A stretch of 64,000 bases of DNA, from the NCBI GenBank assembly GCA_014706295.1, contig JACSVZ010000014.1:72196186-72260185 (forward strand), read 5' to 3'. Shown in pieces: positions 1 to 10,331 of this stretch. The stretch comes from Lycocorax pyrrhopterus obiensis. Lineage: Eukaryota > Chordata > Aves > Passeriformes > Paradisaeidae. Made by a program: the position numbers and the translations under genes. Position 1 is the first letter of the stretch; every line of letters begins with the position of its first letter. The notes below the pieces were generated by a model that was not told the DNA's origin, ran no database searches, and saw nothing but the letters and a program-made list of their open reading frames with translations.

Positions 1-2280
1 ACAGAAAAATAAACTTTTTTTTGGTGAATTCTCATGTTTTAGTGGGGCAAATAAATTTGGAGGCTGTCTTGGAAGCAGAGCCACACCCATCAGCTGTTGC
101 AGTCAACCATATTTTTCTATTCTTGAGTTGAAAAACGAAGGGTAAATTTGTCCAAAGGAAAACTAATAGGATTAAAAAATTAAAATATGATGAGAACAGC
201 AGGGCAGAAGAGTATATTGTACAATGGGCAGTTTTTGACAAAGTCGAGGACACAATTTCGAGTGGGCCAGTGGCCTGTGAGTTATCCTTTATGAGCGAGT
301 AACAACAAACTCTTTCGTTCTTTATGGTAATCTGTTTTATACAAACAGATTTTATGCAAGAGTCATTATACCAAGGACTTGAAAATTAAGTTTTAATTGA
401 AATCTGGTAACATCATTAGAAATGTGAAGAAGAAAAAAAAAAAGTTGTATACTCATGCATACGAAAATAAAACTATTCATAATCTTCAAAGTTTACACTA
501 AAACAAATTGTGACCTCAGAATTGGTAATATGGAATTTTCTCTTTTGAGGATAAATTTCTTTTTAATGATTGTTCTTGTATTTTAGCACAGCAATTTGTT
601 GTGACATTTTTTAATGAATTGTAAAATGAAAATATCTCTCAGACAAAGGAAAGTAGAGAACAAGAATTAGAATCTGGATGTGAGAAAAGCTTAATTTTCG
701 TTACACTAATGGATCATTTATGCATTATTGAGAGACACGGAGGATCTCTCTCTTGGCTTATATATTGCTAATTTTATTGAAAGTCTGCGAATATTGAATA
801 TTTCAGGCAGGTTTCTTTTAAAAACAAGCCACACCTGTTAAAACTTTGGAAACCAGTGAAACAGTGCACATTTTCCCTGTGCATTTGCAAAAATCCTAAT
901 AGGACAATGGCACATTTCAATGATGCACGCCAGTTCTGTTCAAGTTCCATAAAACACTTTATAAATTCTGAAAGCCTCAAAACAGACCCGTTCAAAAGAT
1001 TTTTAAGAGACTGTAGCACAGATAGCTTGCATAAAATACACTCTAAATTTACACCTGAAGAACTAAATTAAAAATCAGTATGGGGTTAAGAATACTGTAG
1101 TAGCTCAGTTGCACATAATTACAACAAAATTAATTGCAAAATTAAAACCAGTGATCACATGACTTGTTTGTTACTCATTAGTTTTTAATTCATCCTGGTA
1201 TTTCTGTTTGCATCTGGTGGTACACCTCTGTGGCTCTGCCATTCTGACCATTATTTTAGGGCAATTTGTGCCTTTTTTCCTCCCCCAAGCTTTTGTCCTC
1301 TATGCCCAAAAAACTATCTTTACGGTTGTACATGAAAAATTATCTTCCTGCTAAAATATCATGAAATTATTGGTCTTTAAGGTAAGTTTTCTCTTGAAAT
1401 AAAAAATGTATGACCTGTGTATTGTATCTGTTTTCAGTGATGCTGTCTCCTTGAAACGGAAAACTGAAAAAGTGATGACAACTGGTATGATTCTGTTTTA
1501 TCTTGTGTCCTGTAGTTCTCATGCAAATTACTGGAATATGCGTTTATTGTGTCTGTTCTTATGTTCTCTTTAAAATAAACCAGCCACGTCTTCTCAATCT
1601 CTCTTCAGAGGAGAGTTCTGTGTATTAAGTCATTCTAATCATCTTCCCCTGGATGGCTTACACTCTTCTGTTGTACGTTTTCAGGCCTGTAATGGACAAA
1701 ATGGTTTCCCAGATGCTGGAAAGTCACTGATTTATGCTGTGTCATTACGTTTTCTGCTGTTTTCCCCACTCTGTTCCTTACACATCATTACATGTTGCTA
1801 ATTCCCTTTTACTGGTGCAGAGAATGGTGCCAACACAGGAACTTTGGAGAGTTCCTCTCACAACACCACGATCACCTTTTTATTTCTCCTTGGCGTTCCC
1901 TCAGGGAGTATTTCACTTTTTCGTGGCGATTGTGGTTGTTTTGTCCTTTCCTGTCTCCAGAACAATGCAGAGTAAAGATTAGACTTTTATACAATCATTT
2001 GCTGAAACTAGTGCCTCTTTACCTACTTATTTTTAATTAGTAGTATACAAACAAATAAAAAAGCAACACCTTCAGTTTTTTGTTTCCATCTGGATTCTTA
2101 TTTTAATGGATGTGCTTTACATTTTGCTTTGTGTCCCATTGTTCTTAGGGGCCTAATAAGTACAAACTACTGTTTGTCCAAAAATTTTACTTTCAAAACA
2201 ATGTATCCTAGAAGTTCCTTTTCCGTTCGTATGCCTGGCATAAATGTTTTACAGAGCAGTCAACAAAGGAAAAGCTGCAG
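1..2280. other. AT-rich non-coding stretch, nothing recognised
   Basis: All six frames are closed by frequent stops; the longest open frames are about 80 codons and resemble no protein I know. There are short A or T runs (for example 430-443) but no tandem array, transposon end or RNA gene that I can recognise. It is consistent with intronic or intergenic DNA. Confidence 0.6.
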
Positions 2281-2640
2281 AACTTTCTGACCACTTGTCG
2301 ATGGGGTTTCAGTATTAACTCGTGACTGATGACATGGGCTTCAAAAATAAAACATAATTGATCTTTAGCTCAGGTCCTATAGCAGAGAAGTCCGTCTGGG
2401 CCAGGCCTTGCAATCGAGACATCGAGATGATTGCTCTGTTATGAAACAACCAGATTAGATTGCCCATTCCATTTCAGCATGCAAGGCAGAGAACAAGGCA
2501 CAGGCAATTCCTGCACGCTCTAAAATGAAGTCTGCAAATAGAGTGGGTTGTCTGCAATTCACTTAAGAAATATTACCCCATTAAGGATAATGGCAAAACT
2601 TAGGTGTCATGATTTTGCAAGAAACTTCCTTTATGAAAGC
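2281..2640. promoter_or_regulatory. Candidate conserved non-coding element
   Basis: This block differs in texture from its surroundings: balanced base composition, no simple repeats and no transposon signature. It has a run of regulatory-looking words, including AT-rich homeodomain-type cores and a TTCAGCATGC segment near 2475. I infer a possible conserved enhancer-like element from texture alone. No conservation data are available here, so confidence is low. Confidence 0.2.
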
Positions 2641-4280
2641 TGCACTGACATGAGTTTGAAAGAATGGGGAAAAACCTAACCCAACAAAAAAACCACAGTC
2701 CTTTGTTTCTAGACTGGCACATTTCCAAACAGTAACTTATTTTATACAGAAACAGCTGTGCAACCTCAGTTGTTTGGGGTTTTTTTTTTTCCTTTTAAAC
2801 TCCTCTTTTCCTAAATCTCTCTTCCGGGTGTCTCTTCCTGGAGCTGGAAACTTTCTCCTTAACAGATCTCTTTCTTGCCACCCTACTGTGAAAATCTGGT
2901 TGCTTCATATTGGTTTGACGGTGTAACTAAATTAAATTAAAGAACAGCCCATCCACCGAGGCATGGTGATGCCTGCCTTGCCTCTGCCATCCCGTTGGCA
3001 GCATCACAGGATACACAAAACAAAAGACCTTGCCTCTTCCTCCTTGGCTCCAGAGGTGCCCGACATTGCTGTTACTGTCGCCATCCAGTTTCACAGCAAA
3101 GAGGTGCCAAAACCACCGAGGATTTTGGCAAACCAAAGGGGTATTTTGCGTATCTGCACCCTGCTCATCACAGTGACAGCTGCTCGGGCAGATTTCGGAG
3201 TCTTTTGCGCCACTACTGCTCCGTGTGTTTCTGTCCTTGGCAATCCTTTCAAGAGGAGGAAATGCCAGCTGTTACTCCTGGACACCAGAGCAGCAGCAAC
3301 AGCCTTCTTTTCTCATCACCTCTAAATAAATGACTGACTCAGGCAACTAAATCTAGGCTCAGGAACGAGCGCCAGGTCTAAATCATGCTGATGAAATGGT
3401 ATTAATTCAACAGAGCTCTAGTTGAAAGCAGCAGTAAAACCAAAAAGGATGAAAATGGTTATAATCAGGGATTTGGTCTTTTGTATTGTTTCTCAAAATA
3501 CTTTTAGCAGATAGCCAAAATGGGAGCTTTTATCCTTCCAACTGTATATGCTTTATATATTTCTATATACGCTATATACTTTACATACTCGTATAAGTCA
3601 CTGGTGCAACAATACCTCATAGCTGTAGAAGAGATAAAAATACATATTTATGCAGGGTCATCCAGAAAGTTCCCTGCACATCCCAAACTTTGCAGTTTCA
3701 GAAATTTGAGAAGATCTGTGTCCTCTCCGTTTAATGTATCAGCAGAATGTGCTTTCTCACCCTTAATTTTCAGTTCTCAGGTTGCGCATTTGGGCTGCAA
3801 CTCTGCACATCATCACCTGCACCTTAAATGTACAAACTGCATTTGCATTAAATGTAAAAGACACCTTACAAAGTCAGTCACCGGAATAAATGGAGGCAAA
3901 AGAGTTATTTTGCCATAGATAGTTGATAGGGAAAATTAAATGGACATAGCCAAAGATTTCATATTTTAGTTCCTCCTTGAAGTAAGTGTTTATTATCACA
4001 CCAGTGTCTTTCACAGAAGGCACTTTTCTGTCAATAGCAATACTGGGTCCAGTGTCAGTGCACAGAAGATATTAATCCTGCTGAGACATTAAACAGATTG
4101 GGGGGATAGCAGGCAAATTAGTAAGAGTGCACTTTGTTCAGTTGAGCTGCCTAACAGCAGTTTTAAAATTAGGAAACCAGGAATCAGCAGAACCCTACCT
4201 ATGCTGCAGTAGTTACAAGTGTGTCTTCCAAAGACTCCAAGGGACAGTTTCTTAATTTTAGATCTATCTGCTATTCTTGT
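2641..4280. other. Non-coding stretch, nothing recognised
   Basis: A T-run lies at about 2780-2791. Overlapping open frames of 112-120 codons at 2963-3333 occur on the plus strand, with another on the minus strand at the same place. This mutual overlap in a slightly GC-richer patch is what chance gives, and no domain is recognisable. The rest is ordinary AT-rich DNA. Confidence 0.5.
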
Positions 4281-4284
4281 AACT

Positions 4285-4313
4285 CAAAAAAAAAAAAAAA
4301 AAAGAAAAAATTA
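4285..4313. repeat. Poly(A) run with one interruption
   Basis: An almost pure A run with a single G interruption. No retrocopy or transposon body is recognisable upstream, so it is best treated as a simple A-rich repeat. Confidence 0.7.
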
Positions 4314-7300
4314 AAATCTCCTTGTGCACACCAGCTGGGCAGCAGGTCTTCTGCAGCTTGCAGTTCTGCAGTTCTTCTGGGATTAGAAACTGGCCCCGAA
4401 AATAGAGCACGTCAGAAGGCTGAGCCACTATAACCCCTTCACACATGAATAAGCAGTTCTCCACTTTATTCATCTCCTTTCTTCACAGCACTGTGGTATT
4501 CAGATCTTGATGATATCTCCTGGCATTATACCCTTTGCAGGTTGCAGTGTTAATGTATTGAATATTCAAATCTCCACTATTTGCTAAATCTGAATTCTTC
4601 TGTATTATGTGTTCTGCAGAAAAACCTCACTCACACTAAATTTTTTGGGTTGCAGTGGGTGATTTTACATTCTTTTGCTGCTGACAATAGAAAAGAGAGT
4701 GTGGTTACCACAACACATTGAAGGCATGCATTCACAATGTTCCTGCAGGGCTGTCTGTCTGTGTGAGCATCCTATTGTGTCTCTGGGTGTCTGATAATTC
4801 AGCTCTGCTTCCCTCAAAGAACTGAGAAGTTGCTAAATGCCCTACCTGTTATCTGCCACACAATGCACATTCAGATACTGTGGGATTAAGCAGGCTGCAA
4901 AAGTGAGGCATTTTTTCTCATTATTGGAGACTAAGAATGGCTTTATATCATTTTCAGATGTGGGAAGATGTAAAACTACCAAATTTTGGGAGTAATCTGC
5001 AGAAATAAATTCTGGCTTAAACTACGTACACCATGTCTGCTTTAGCAAACACACAATGCTACTGTTGGGACAAAGCAGACATGAAAAAAAGTAATTTTAG
5101 AGAGACACGATACACTTTCATCCATTTAAAGTGGCTTCTTCTGGCATTGTTTGGAAACACCTACTTCTGTGCTTCAATTCCATTTCTTTGTGAGAAGTTA
5201 CTTTAAAGTAGAAATATCTATCAAACCTTGGAGCATAAATGTAGAACATAAATTTACCATCCAGCTCCCGATTTATCTGCTGTGAATCCCACCACACAAA
5301 TGGCCTTTTCTCTCAGGAGGTGAGCTCCCCTTGCACGGGTATTAATAAGAAACTTCGACTAAGTTTCAGGGTTTCATTATGCCTATCTGTCTCCTGATGT
5401 ACAAGCTAACAGCAATCTGGAGTTAAACCATGACAAATGCCAGGTGGGCAACGCGCTCTGTCAATGCAGCCAGGAGCAGGAGGCTGCGTTTGAGAGAGAG
5501 AGAGAGCAGCAAATCTTGCAGATAATGTCCTTTCCCAGCTGAATGGATGATTTAGGTAGTATTCAATACACCCAGGCACCTGGCAATGGCAGGATGAAGA
5601 AGGATAACCAGCGGTTGCACTGATGGAATCGAGTGGTTTATACAGAGCAGCTCTGTGTAAAACAGAGAGTTGAGGCGGAGGAAGGTCTGGTGGGCACCTG
5701 AAGGTTGCTGGGAAGTTTGATTCTTGATTTCTGTGCAAACACTGCAGTTCCTCCACAGGATGTCAAAAAAAAATTAATAATGCCCTTTATTTGTCACTCT
5801 ATTATGTTTTTGGGCTGACAGTGGATTCACTCAGATTGGGGAAGAACTGGGATTGAATTGATACAGGCTTTGTGGATGAGCTCATCTTGGTTTTTGGGTC
5901 TTGGCTTAGGAAGAACTATAGATTTAGGTCTAATAGAGACAAGTTTGGCTCACCACAACTTGAGGGCAACCATAAAGGCTAAAAGCCACTCCTGACAGAA
6001 TGTATCTCATTGAGATGTCTATGATACAACAGGATGGAGGCCTGATTCCTAAAAGTAAACTGAATGCTTTGTAGGGTGATTTTAATACTCCATAAAGACT
6101 TTACTAAACGCCCAGACTGTACCAGAATATTGGTAAGAAGAGAGGGTTTTATTTATTACTAAGTTTAACACTTTCAGGCTTCTGGATTAAAGCCTCATCT
6201 GAGCTTGATTTGCATTCTCTGCATCAGGACTCCCAGTTTGCCTCAGGCAGCGGGGCAGGAATTTGCACAAGCTCCTGCAGTTGCTGTAATGACCCAGATT
6301 TTGACACATCACAATGAGGCTAGTTTTAGAAATGCAGAGTTAATGTGAAGGTAAACTGGGAGCCAGAAAAAGGCAGCCTAAACAAAAGTGATTGTCCCAG
6401 AAAAATGAAGGAAGAGTCAGAGAATAGGGGCAAAAAAAAAAAAGGAATGCGATAATGTATATTTAAATTGGAATATCTCTCTTCCTTACATTTATGAACA
6501 AAACTACGCAGTTATTTTCAAACACTTGAAATTGCACAGCATCTTCACATCTTTAAAGTATGTTGGTTAATCTTTAAGTACTGAGCTGTAATTTTGGAAA
6601 CAAAAAAACCAAAACAACTTTTTTGGTTGGCTTCATCTGTTGAAATAACCTTTCAGATAATGAAATATCTCTAAAGTCTGTATAGCTGGTAGTGTTTCTG
6701 AAGTAGGCATAGAATAATTTAATGTTCTGAAACTGCAGCTCTTTAAAATACTAGAGTCATGAGCTGCATATATTGGGTATGTATGGAAAAAATCATATAG
6801 GATATGTTGGAATAGAAAGTGCTCCCCATACTTTTTCTCCTACAGTTGTGATCCCCAAAAACACAATAAAAGTAGCTATTTTACCACATCCAGTTGAAGA
6901 AACATTAAAAAAAATCATTCCTTTATTTTTAATCGGTTTGAATGTGGACACTAGTCCTGAAAGGGCTTTGATTTTTTCTTCCTTTTTTTTTTTTTTAATC
7001 AGCTGTAAACACATTTAAGATAACTTCAAAAACTAAAACAGTGAGTTTTATAGAAGTCGTAGCTGGTGAGCTCTCACTTCTTGACAAAGCAAGTAAAACG
7101 TTGGCAAGGCACAATTAAGCTTAAGGGGAGGAAGGCTTAATTAATTGGTGAATACCTGCGATGTTAGAAAGGAAAAAAGGAACGAAAAAAGAGAAGCTAT
7201 TTTTTTTTTTGGCATGCAACAATTCAGGGTTTTTCTTTATTTGGCACACTGCAGTATATTGCTGTTTATTTCTCCTCTCTGCAGTGTTTGGGATGAAATG

Positions 7301-7527
7301 GACAATTTTTGAGTCTTATCTGTGCAACAACAGAGGCGTTGTGTGGTGTTCTGAGTTTGCTCTGAGCTGTGACAAACTTCTCGCAGGTGTCACCTTGCCT
7401 GGGCAGAAGGAACTTGTTCCTGAACTTTGGCACTGCTCATTGGCATTTCCCACACTGATCCTCGCAGCTCGTGCAGGAAAACACAGACCTCTCCAGACGG
7501 GTTAAAACATTGCTGGCTCCTAAATGT
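4314..7527. other. Non-coding stretch, nothing firmly recognised
   Basis: Unique AT-rich DNA. Small items are a short GA dinucleotide run near 5491-5506, a poly(A) run near 6431-6443, T-runs near 6984-6996 and 7200-7211, and a TTAATTAATT palindrome near 7140. The 6.0-6.35 kb part has a conserved-element texture, but nothing specific supports a call. Open frames here are short and resemble no protein. Confidence 0.5.
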
Positions 7528-7658
7528 TGTGCAGAGCCACAAGGTCCCCCCTGAGCCTCCTTTTCTCCAGGCTGAGCCCCTTTCCCAGCTCCCTCAGCCG
7601 CTCCTGCTGCTCCAGCCCCTTCCCAGCTCCGTTCCCTTCCCTGGACACGCTCCACAAA
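7528..7658 (-). mobile_element. CR1 LINE fragment, internal piece lacking both ends
   Basis: On the minus strand this matches, with few differences, the segment of the 1-kb CR1 copy that lies at about 59113-59243 in this window. That segment is the end of the ORF2-derived region, encoding the conserved ERLRELG and EKRRLRGDL-type words. CR1 copies are normally truncated at the 5' end and keep the 3' tail. Here the 3' part, expected to the left of 7528, is absent: the leftward sequence is not CR1-like. A deletion after insertion is the likely cause. The family assignment is firm and the exact borders are approximate. Confidence 0.8.
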
Positions 7659-7933
7659 TATCAGTTACTATTCAGAAGTACAGAAAAGAAACAACATGTT
7701 TTTATCCATATGAATGTATTAAAATTTATTTCCCCACTCCTAAGTACTTTCTAGATTTTGATACATTGAGCAACGAGCCTCAAAAAAGGAAAAAAAATAA
7801 AACTACTTGTTTTAGGTGGTGGATTCCATTTGACAAATTTTTTCTATCAATTATGCTTCTGCCTCCAGATAACACAAACAATGACTGCCCAATAGTAAAT
7901 AAGTGGACATTTCAGAAACAAATCATTACAAAT

Positions 7934-8088
7934 ATCAGAGGGCAAAAACCCAAACCAAACCACACACACAAACAAGTAGAAACAACAAAATCCGCCAGCC
8001 AAAAAAATAACAAGCAAAAACCAAAAAAATCCACAAACCAAACCAAAACTAAACACCCTTCCCCCCCAAAAAACCCAGAAACCCAAAC
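7934..8088. repeat. A/C-rich low-complexity tract
   Basis: About 150 bases almost without G or T on the plus strand, built from irregular AAACC, CAAAA and ACACAC words. It is not a clean tandem repeat. The minus strand reads through as an open frame rich in Phe, Trp, Gly and Val, a by-product of the G/T composition and not a gene. Similar tracts recur at about 18.8, 31.35, 37.4 and 48.1 kb. Confidence 0.75.
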
Positions 8089-8204
8089 ATGACTAAGTTT
8101 GAGTACTCCTTTTTATTAATAAAATCACAGATAATTTTCCATTGTCTGCTCATGCTGCTACAGACTTCTCACTTCAGTCTTAGACCTTCAGACACACCAT
8201 TGAC

Positions 8205-8525
8205 AGATTTATAAATGTTTATATGTTTTTATTTATAATTTGAAACCATAAATATAAATATATCATTATATGTTGCACATTTGTATAATATATTGAGTGT
8301 ATATATCATACACAATATTATATATAATTTGAATATATAAAATACACTTCCATTTTTATATATAATTCAAATAAATATATTTTCAAATACAACTAATTAT
8401 ATATATTATATTTATTATATGATATATAGTATGTGTGATTATATATTTATTTATTTGAAGATAAATATATACTAAGATATATTTTACATAAATATAAATA
8501 TATATATAATATTTATAATATAACC
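8205..8525. repeat. Very AT-rich island with alternating TA segments
   Basis: More than 300 bases made almost only of A and T, with many short alternating TATATA runs and ATAAATATA words but no fixed period. It would melt easily. Such islands can act as matrix-attachment or DNA-unwinding regions, but composition alone does not show that here. Confidence 0.7.
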
Positions 8526-9701
8526 TAAATGGCTGTAAATTCATATTAATGGTGTTTTGGCATTCCTAGCTTGGCACAGAGGATAATGTCCAAGGGGTGC
8601 TGGAAAGAGGGAGACTCTTTTCCTTCTAAGCCCTCAGAGGTGGACACACATCTGAGCTGCGACACGTGGGCACACGGGATGTCGCTTGTTGATTGGTTTT
8701 TTTCAGCTAACTCGCTGCCAGGGAACACGAGGTTTTGTGATGTTTGCACAGAAATTACAGGGCATCTTTGCAGAACATCTGGGAGCAGCAGACCAGCGGA
8801 TCACGGCTAATGATGGAGAGGTGCATCTGTATTAATCAGCGTGGGCACCGAACAAAGTGTTATCTGTGTTTCCCAGGCCAGGAGCGTGCATTCCTCACCA
8901 GGGCTGTGATTGAGTGCAAGAAGTTAGAAAAGACAGGTAAGAAAAGACTGGTTTTTTGGTTCCTGTTGTCAGAGAAGGCCTCAAGGATGGGGGAGTTAAA
9001 AGAAGAATGTGGTAAAAGTGCTTCTCCTCTGCCCTCAGGTAAAAAAACCCCAGAGTTGTTCAGTGTATTTTGTACCTAAGAATCAGGAAAAATGCAAGAA
9101 ATGTCATTTTTTAATCAGCCATTTGGGAGGAGGAAAGAAGAGACACAAATCGGAAACTGAAAATTTATAACTTGTGTTTGTCTTACCTGAAAGAGCCGCC
9201 CCCTTTCTTTTTATACAAACACTTTGGGGCTTTCTAGGGGAAAAAAAGGGATCCAGAACTTCAAGGTGTGAATGCCTTTCTGGAGAACACCTGCACTTGG
9301 AAACCTTCCTTATCTCCTCTGAAAACACCAAACAAATTAAAAAAAAGTGGATTACACAGTTTGTACTAGACAGGATTTTCTCATGGCTTTAGAAAATCTC
9401 AGGTAAAGTTATTCATGACAACACTAGAAATGCTTGTGAAAGCAGAATCAGAACAAAATTTTATTAATAATTACTAATTAATGTTGTTATTTACATTATA
9501 ACTCAGCACTGTCCAGATATGGAATGAAAAGATAATTGTGATAGTGGTTACTTATCTCTCATTGAGTAGGTAGTCTAATTAATTAGTGTCTGGTTCTTCC
9601 AGGGTATGCACTCAATAGAATTATTTTTTAATCGGTGCTTTCACATCCATTTCAGCCAGGCCTACTGTTATGCCTCCGATTGCTGCATTTTTGTTAATCC
9701 T
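8526..9701. other. Mixed-composition non-coding stretch
   Basis: Somewhat richer in G and C than its neighbours, with short open frames on both strands. One small interval (8877-8936) is flanked by consensus-like splice signals and is listed separately. No transposon is recognised. Confidence 0.45.
8877..8936 (+). other. Possible 60-base exon (very tentative)
   Basis: The interval is preceded by a pyrimidine-rich stretch ending TTTCCCAG, which looks like a splice acceptor. It is followed directly by GTAAGA, a near-ideal splice donor. It is 60 bases long, so skipping would keep frame. One frame is open through it: two bases, then 19 codons from Gln to Thr, then one base. The encoded peptide (about QERAFLTRAVIECKKLEKT) matches nothing I know, and the other two frames contain stops. 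It could be a coding micro-exon, a lncRNA exon or chance. Confidence 0.15.
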
Positions 9702-9736
9702 AGGGAAGAAAGGGGAAGAAAGGGAAAGAAAGGGAG
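9702..9736 (+). repeat. Homopurine tract, degenerate GGGAAGAAAG units
   Basis: 35 bases of pure purine made of three to four imperfect decamers of GGGAAGAAAG type. It lies about 80 bases left of a CR1 copy. Confidence 0.75.
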
Positions 9737-9817
9737 CCACAGGAGTTTATTACCATGGCAAAATAAAGATGAAAAAAAATCTTGTATATGTATGCTCAGT
9801 CTTTTCTGCATTTGCAG

Positions 9818-10190
9818 TCCCAGAATCCCAGAATCCCAGGATATCTGGGGTTGGAAGGCCCCTCTGGAGCTCACCCAGCCCAACCCCCTGCCCAGGCAGG
9901 GTCCCCTGGAGCAGTGGCACAGGACCGTGTCCAGCTGGCCTCGGGGTGTCTCCAGAGAGGGACACTCCAGGCCCTCCCTGGGCAGCTGTTCCAGGGCTCT
10001 GCCCCTCCACGGACAGAAGTTCTTCCTCCTGCTGGGCTGCAACTTGTGGTGGTTTATTTTATGGCCACTGCTCCCATCCTGTCCCTGGCACCCCTGAACA
10101 GAGCCTGGCACCATCCTCTGGCAGCCCTCGGAGGTGTTTGTATGGATTGATGGGATCCCCTCTCAGTGTTCCCTTCCCCAGATGATTGCA
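9818..10190 (-). mobile_element. CR1 LINE 3' fragment, minus orientation
   Basis: The left end has two copies of CAGAATCC, the reverse complement of the CR1 octamer tail (GGATTCTG), so the 3' end is at 9818-9836 and the element runs leftward. The adjoining text (TTGGAAGGCCCCTCTGGAGC) is typical of the CR1 3' UTR in an avian subfamily. It is followed by a GC-rich body of about 370 bases. The 5' end near 10190 is the usual truncation point. Open frames of up to 171 codons on both strands here are products of high GC content. It is too divergent from the young copies elsewhere in the window to belong to their subfamily. Confidence 0.85.
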
Positions 10191-10295
10191 GAACAATTTG
10201 GTTGCAGTGAAAAGGAAGTATGTAGCTGTTTTGGTTATTATGATGTATAGAAGTGAAGCAATACGAAAGTATGAAAATATCACTTAAGAAAATAT

Positions 10296-10331
10296 AAAAG
10301 AAAAAGAAAGAAAGAGAAAGAAAGAAAGGAA
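10296..10331 (+). repeat. GAAA-rich microsatellite (homopurine)
   Basis: 36 bases of pure purine, mainly GAAA units with a GAGAAA variant. It lies about 100 bases from the 5' end of the preceding CR1 copy. Confidence 0.85.

Noticed and set aside
2963..3333. Overlapping 112- and 120-codon open frames
   Set aside because: Two plus frames and a minus frame are open together, which indicates composition and not selection. No domain recognised.
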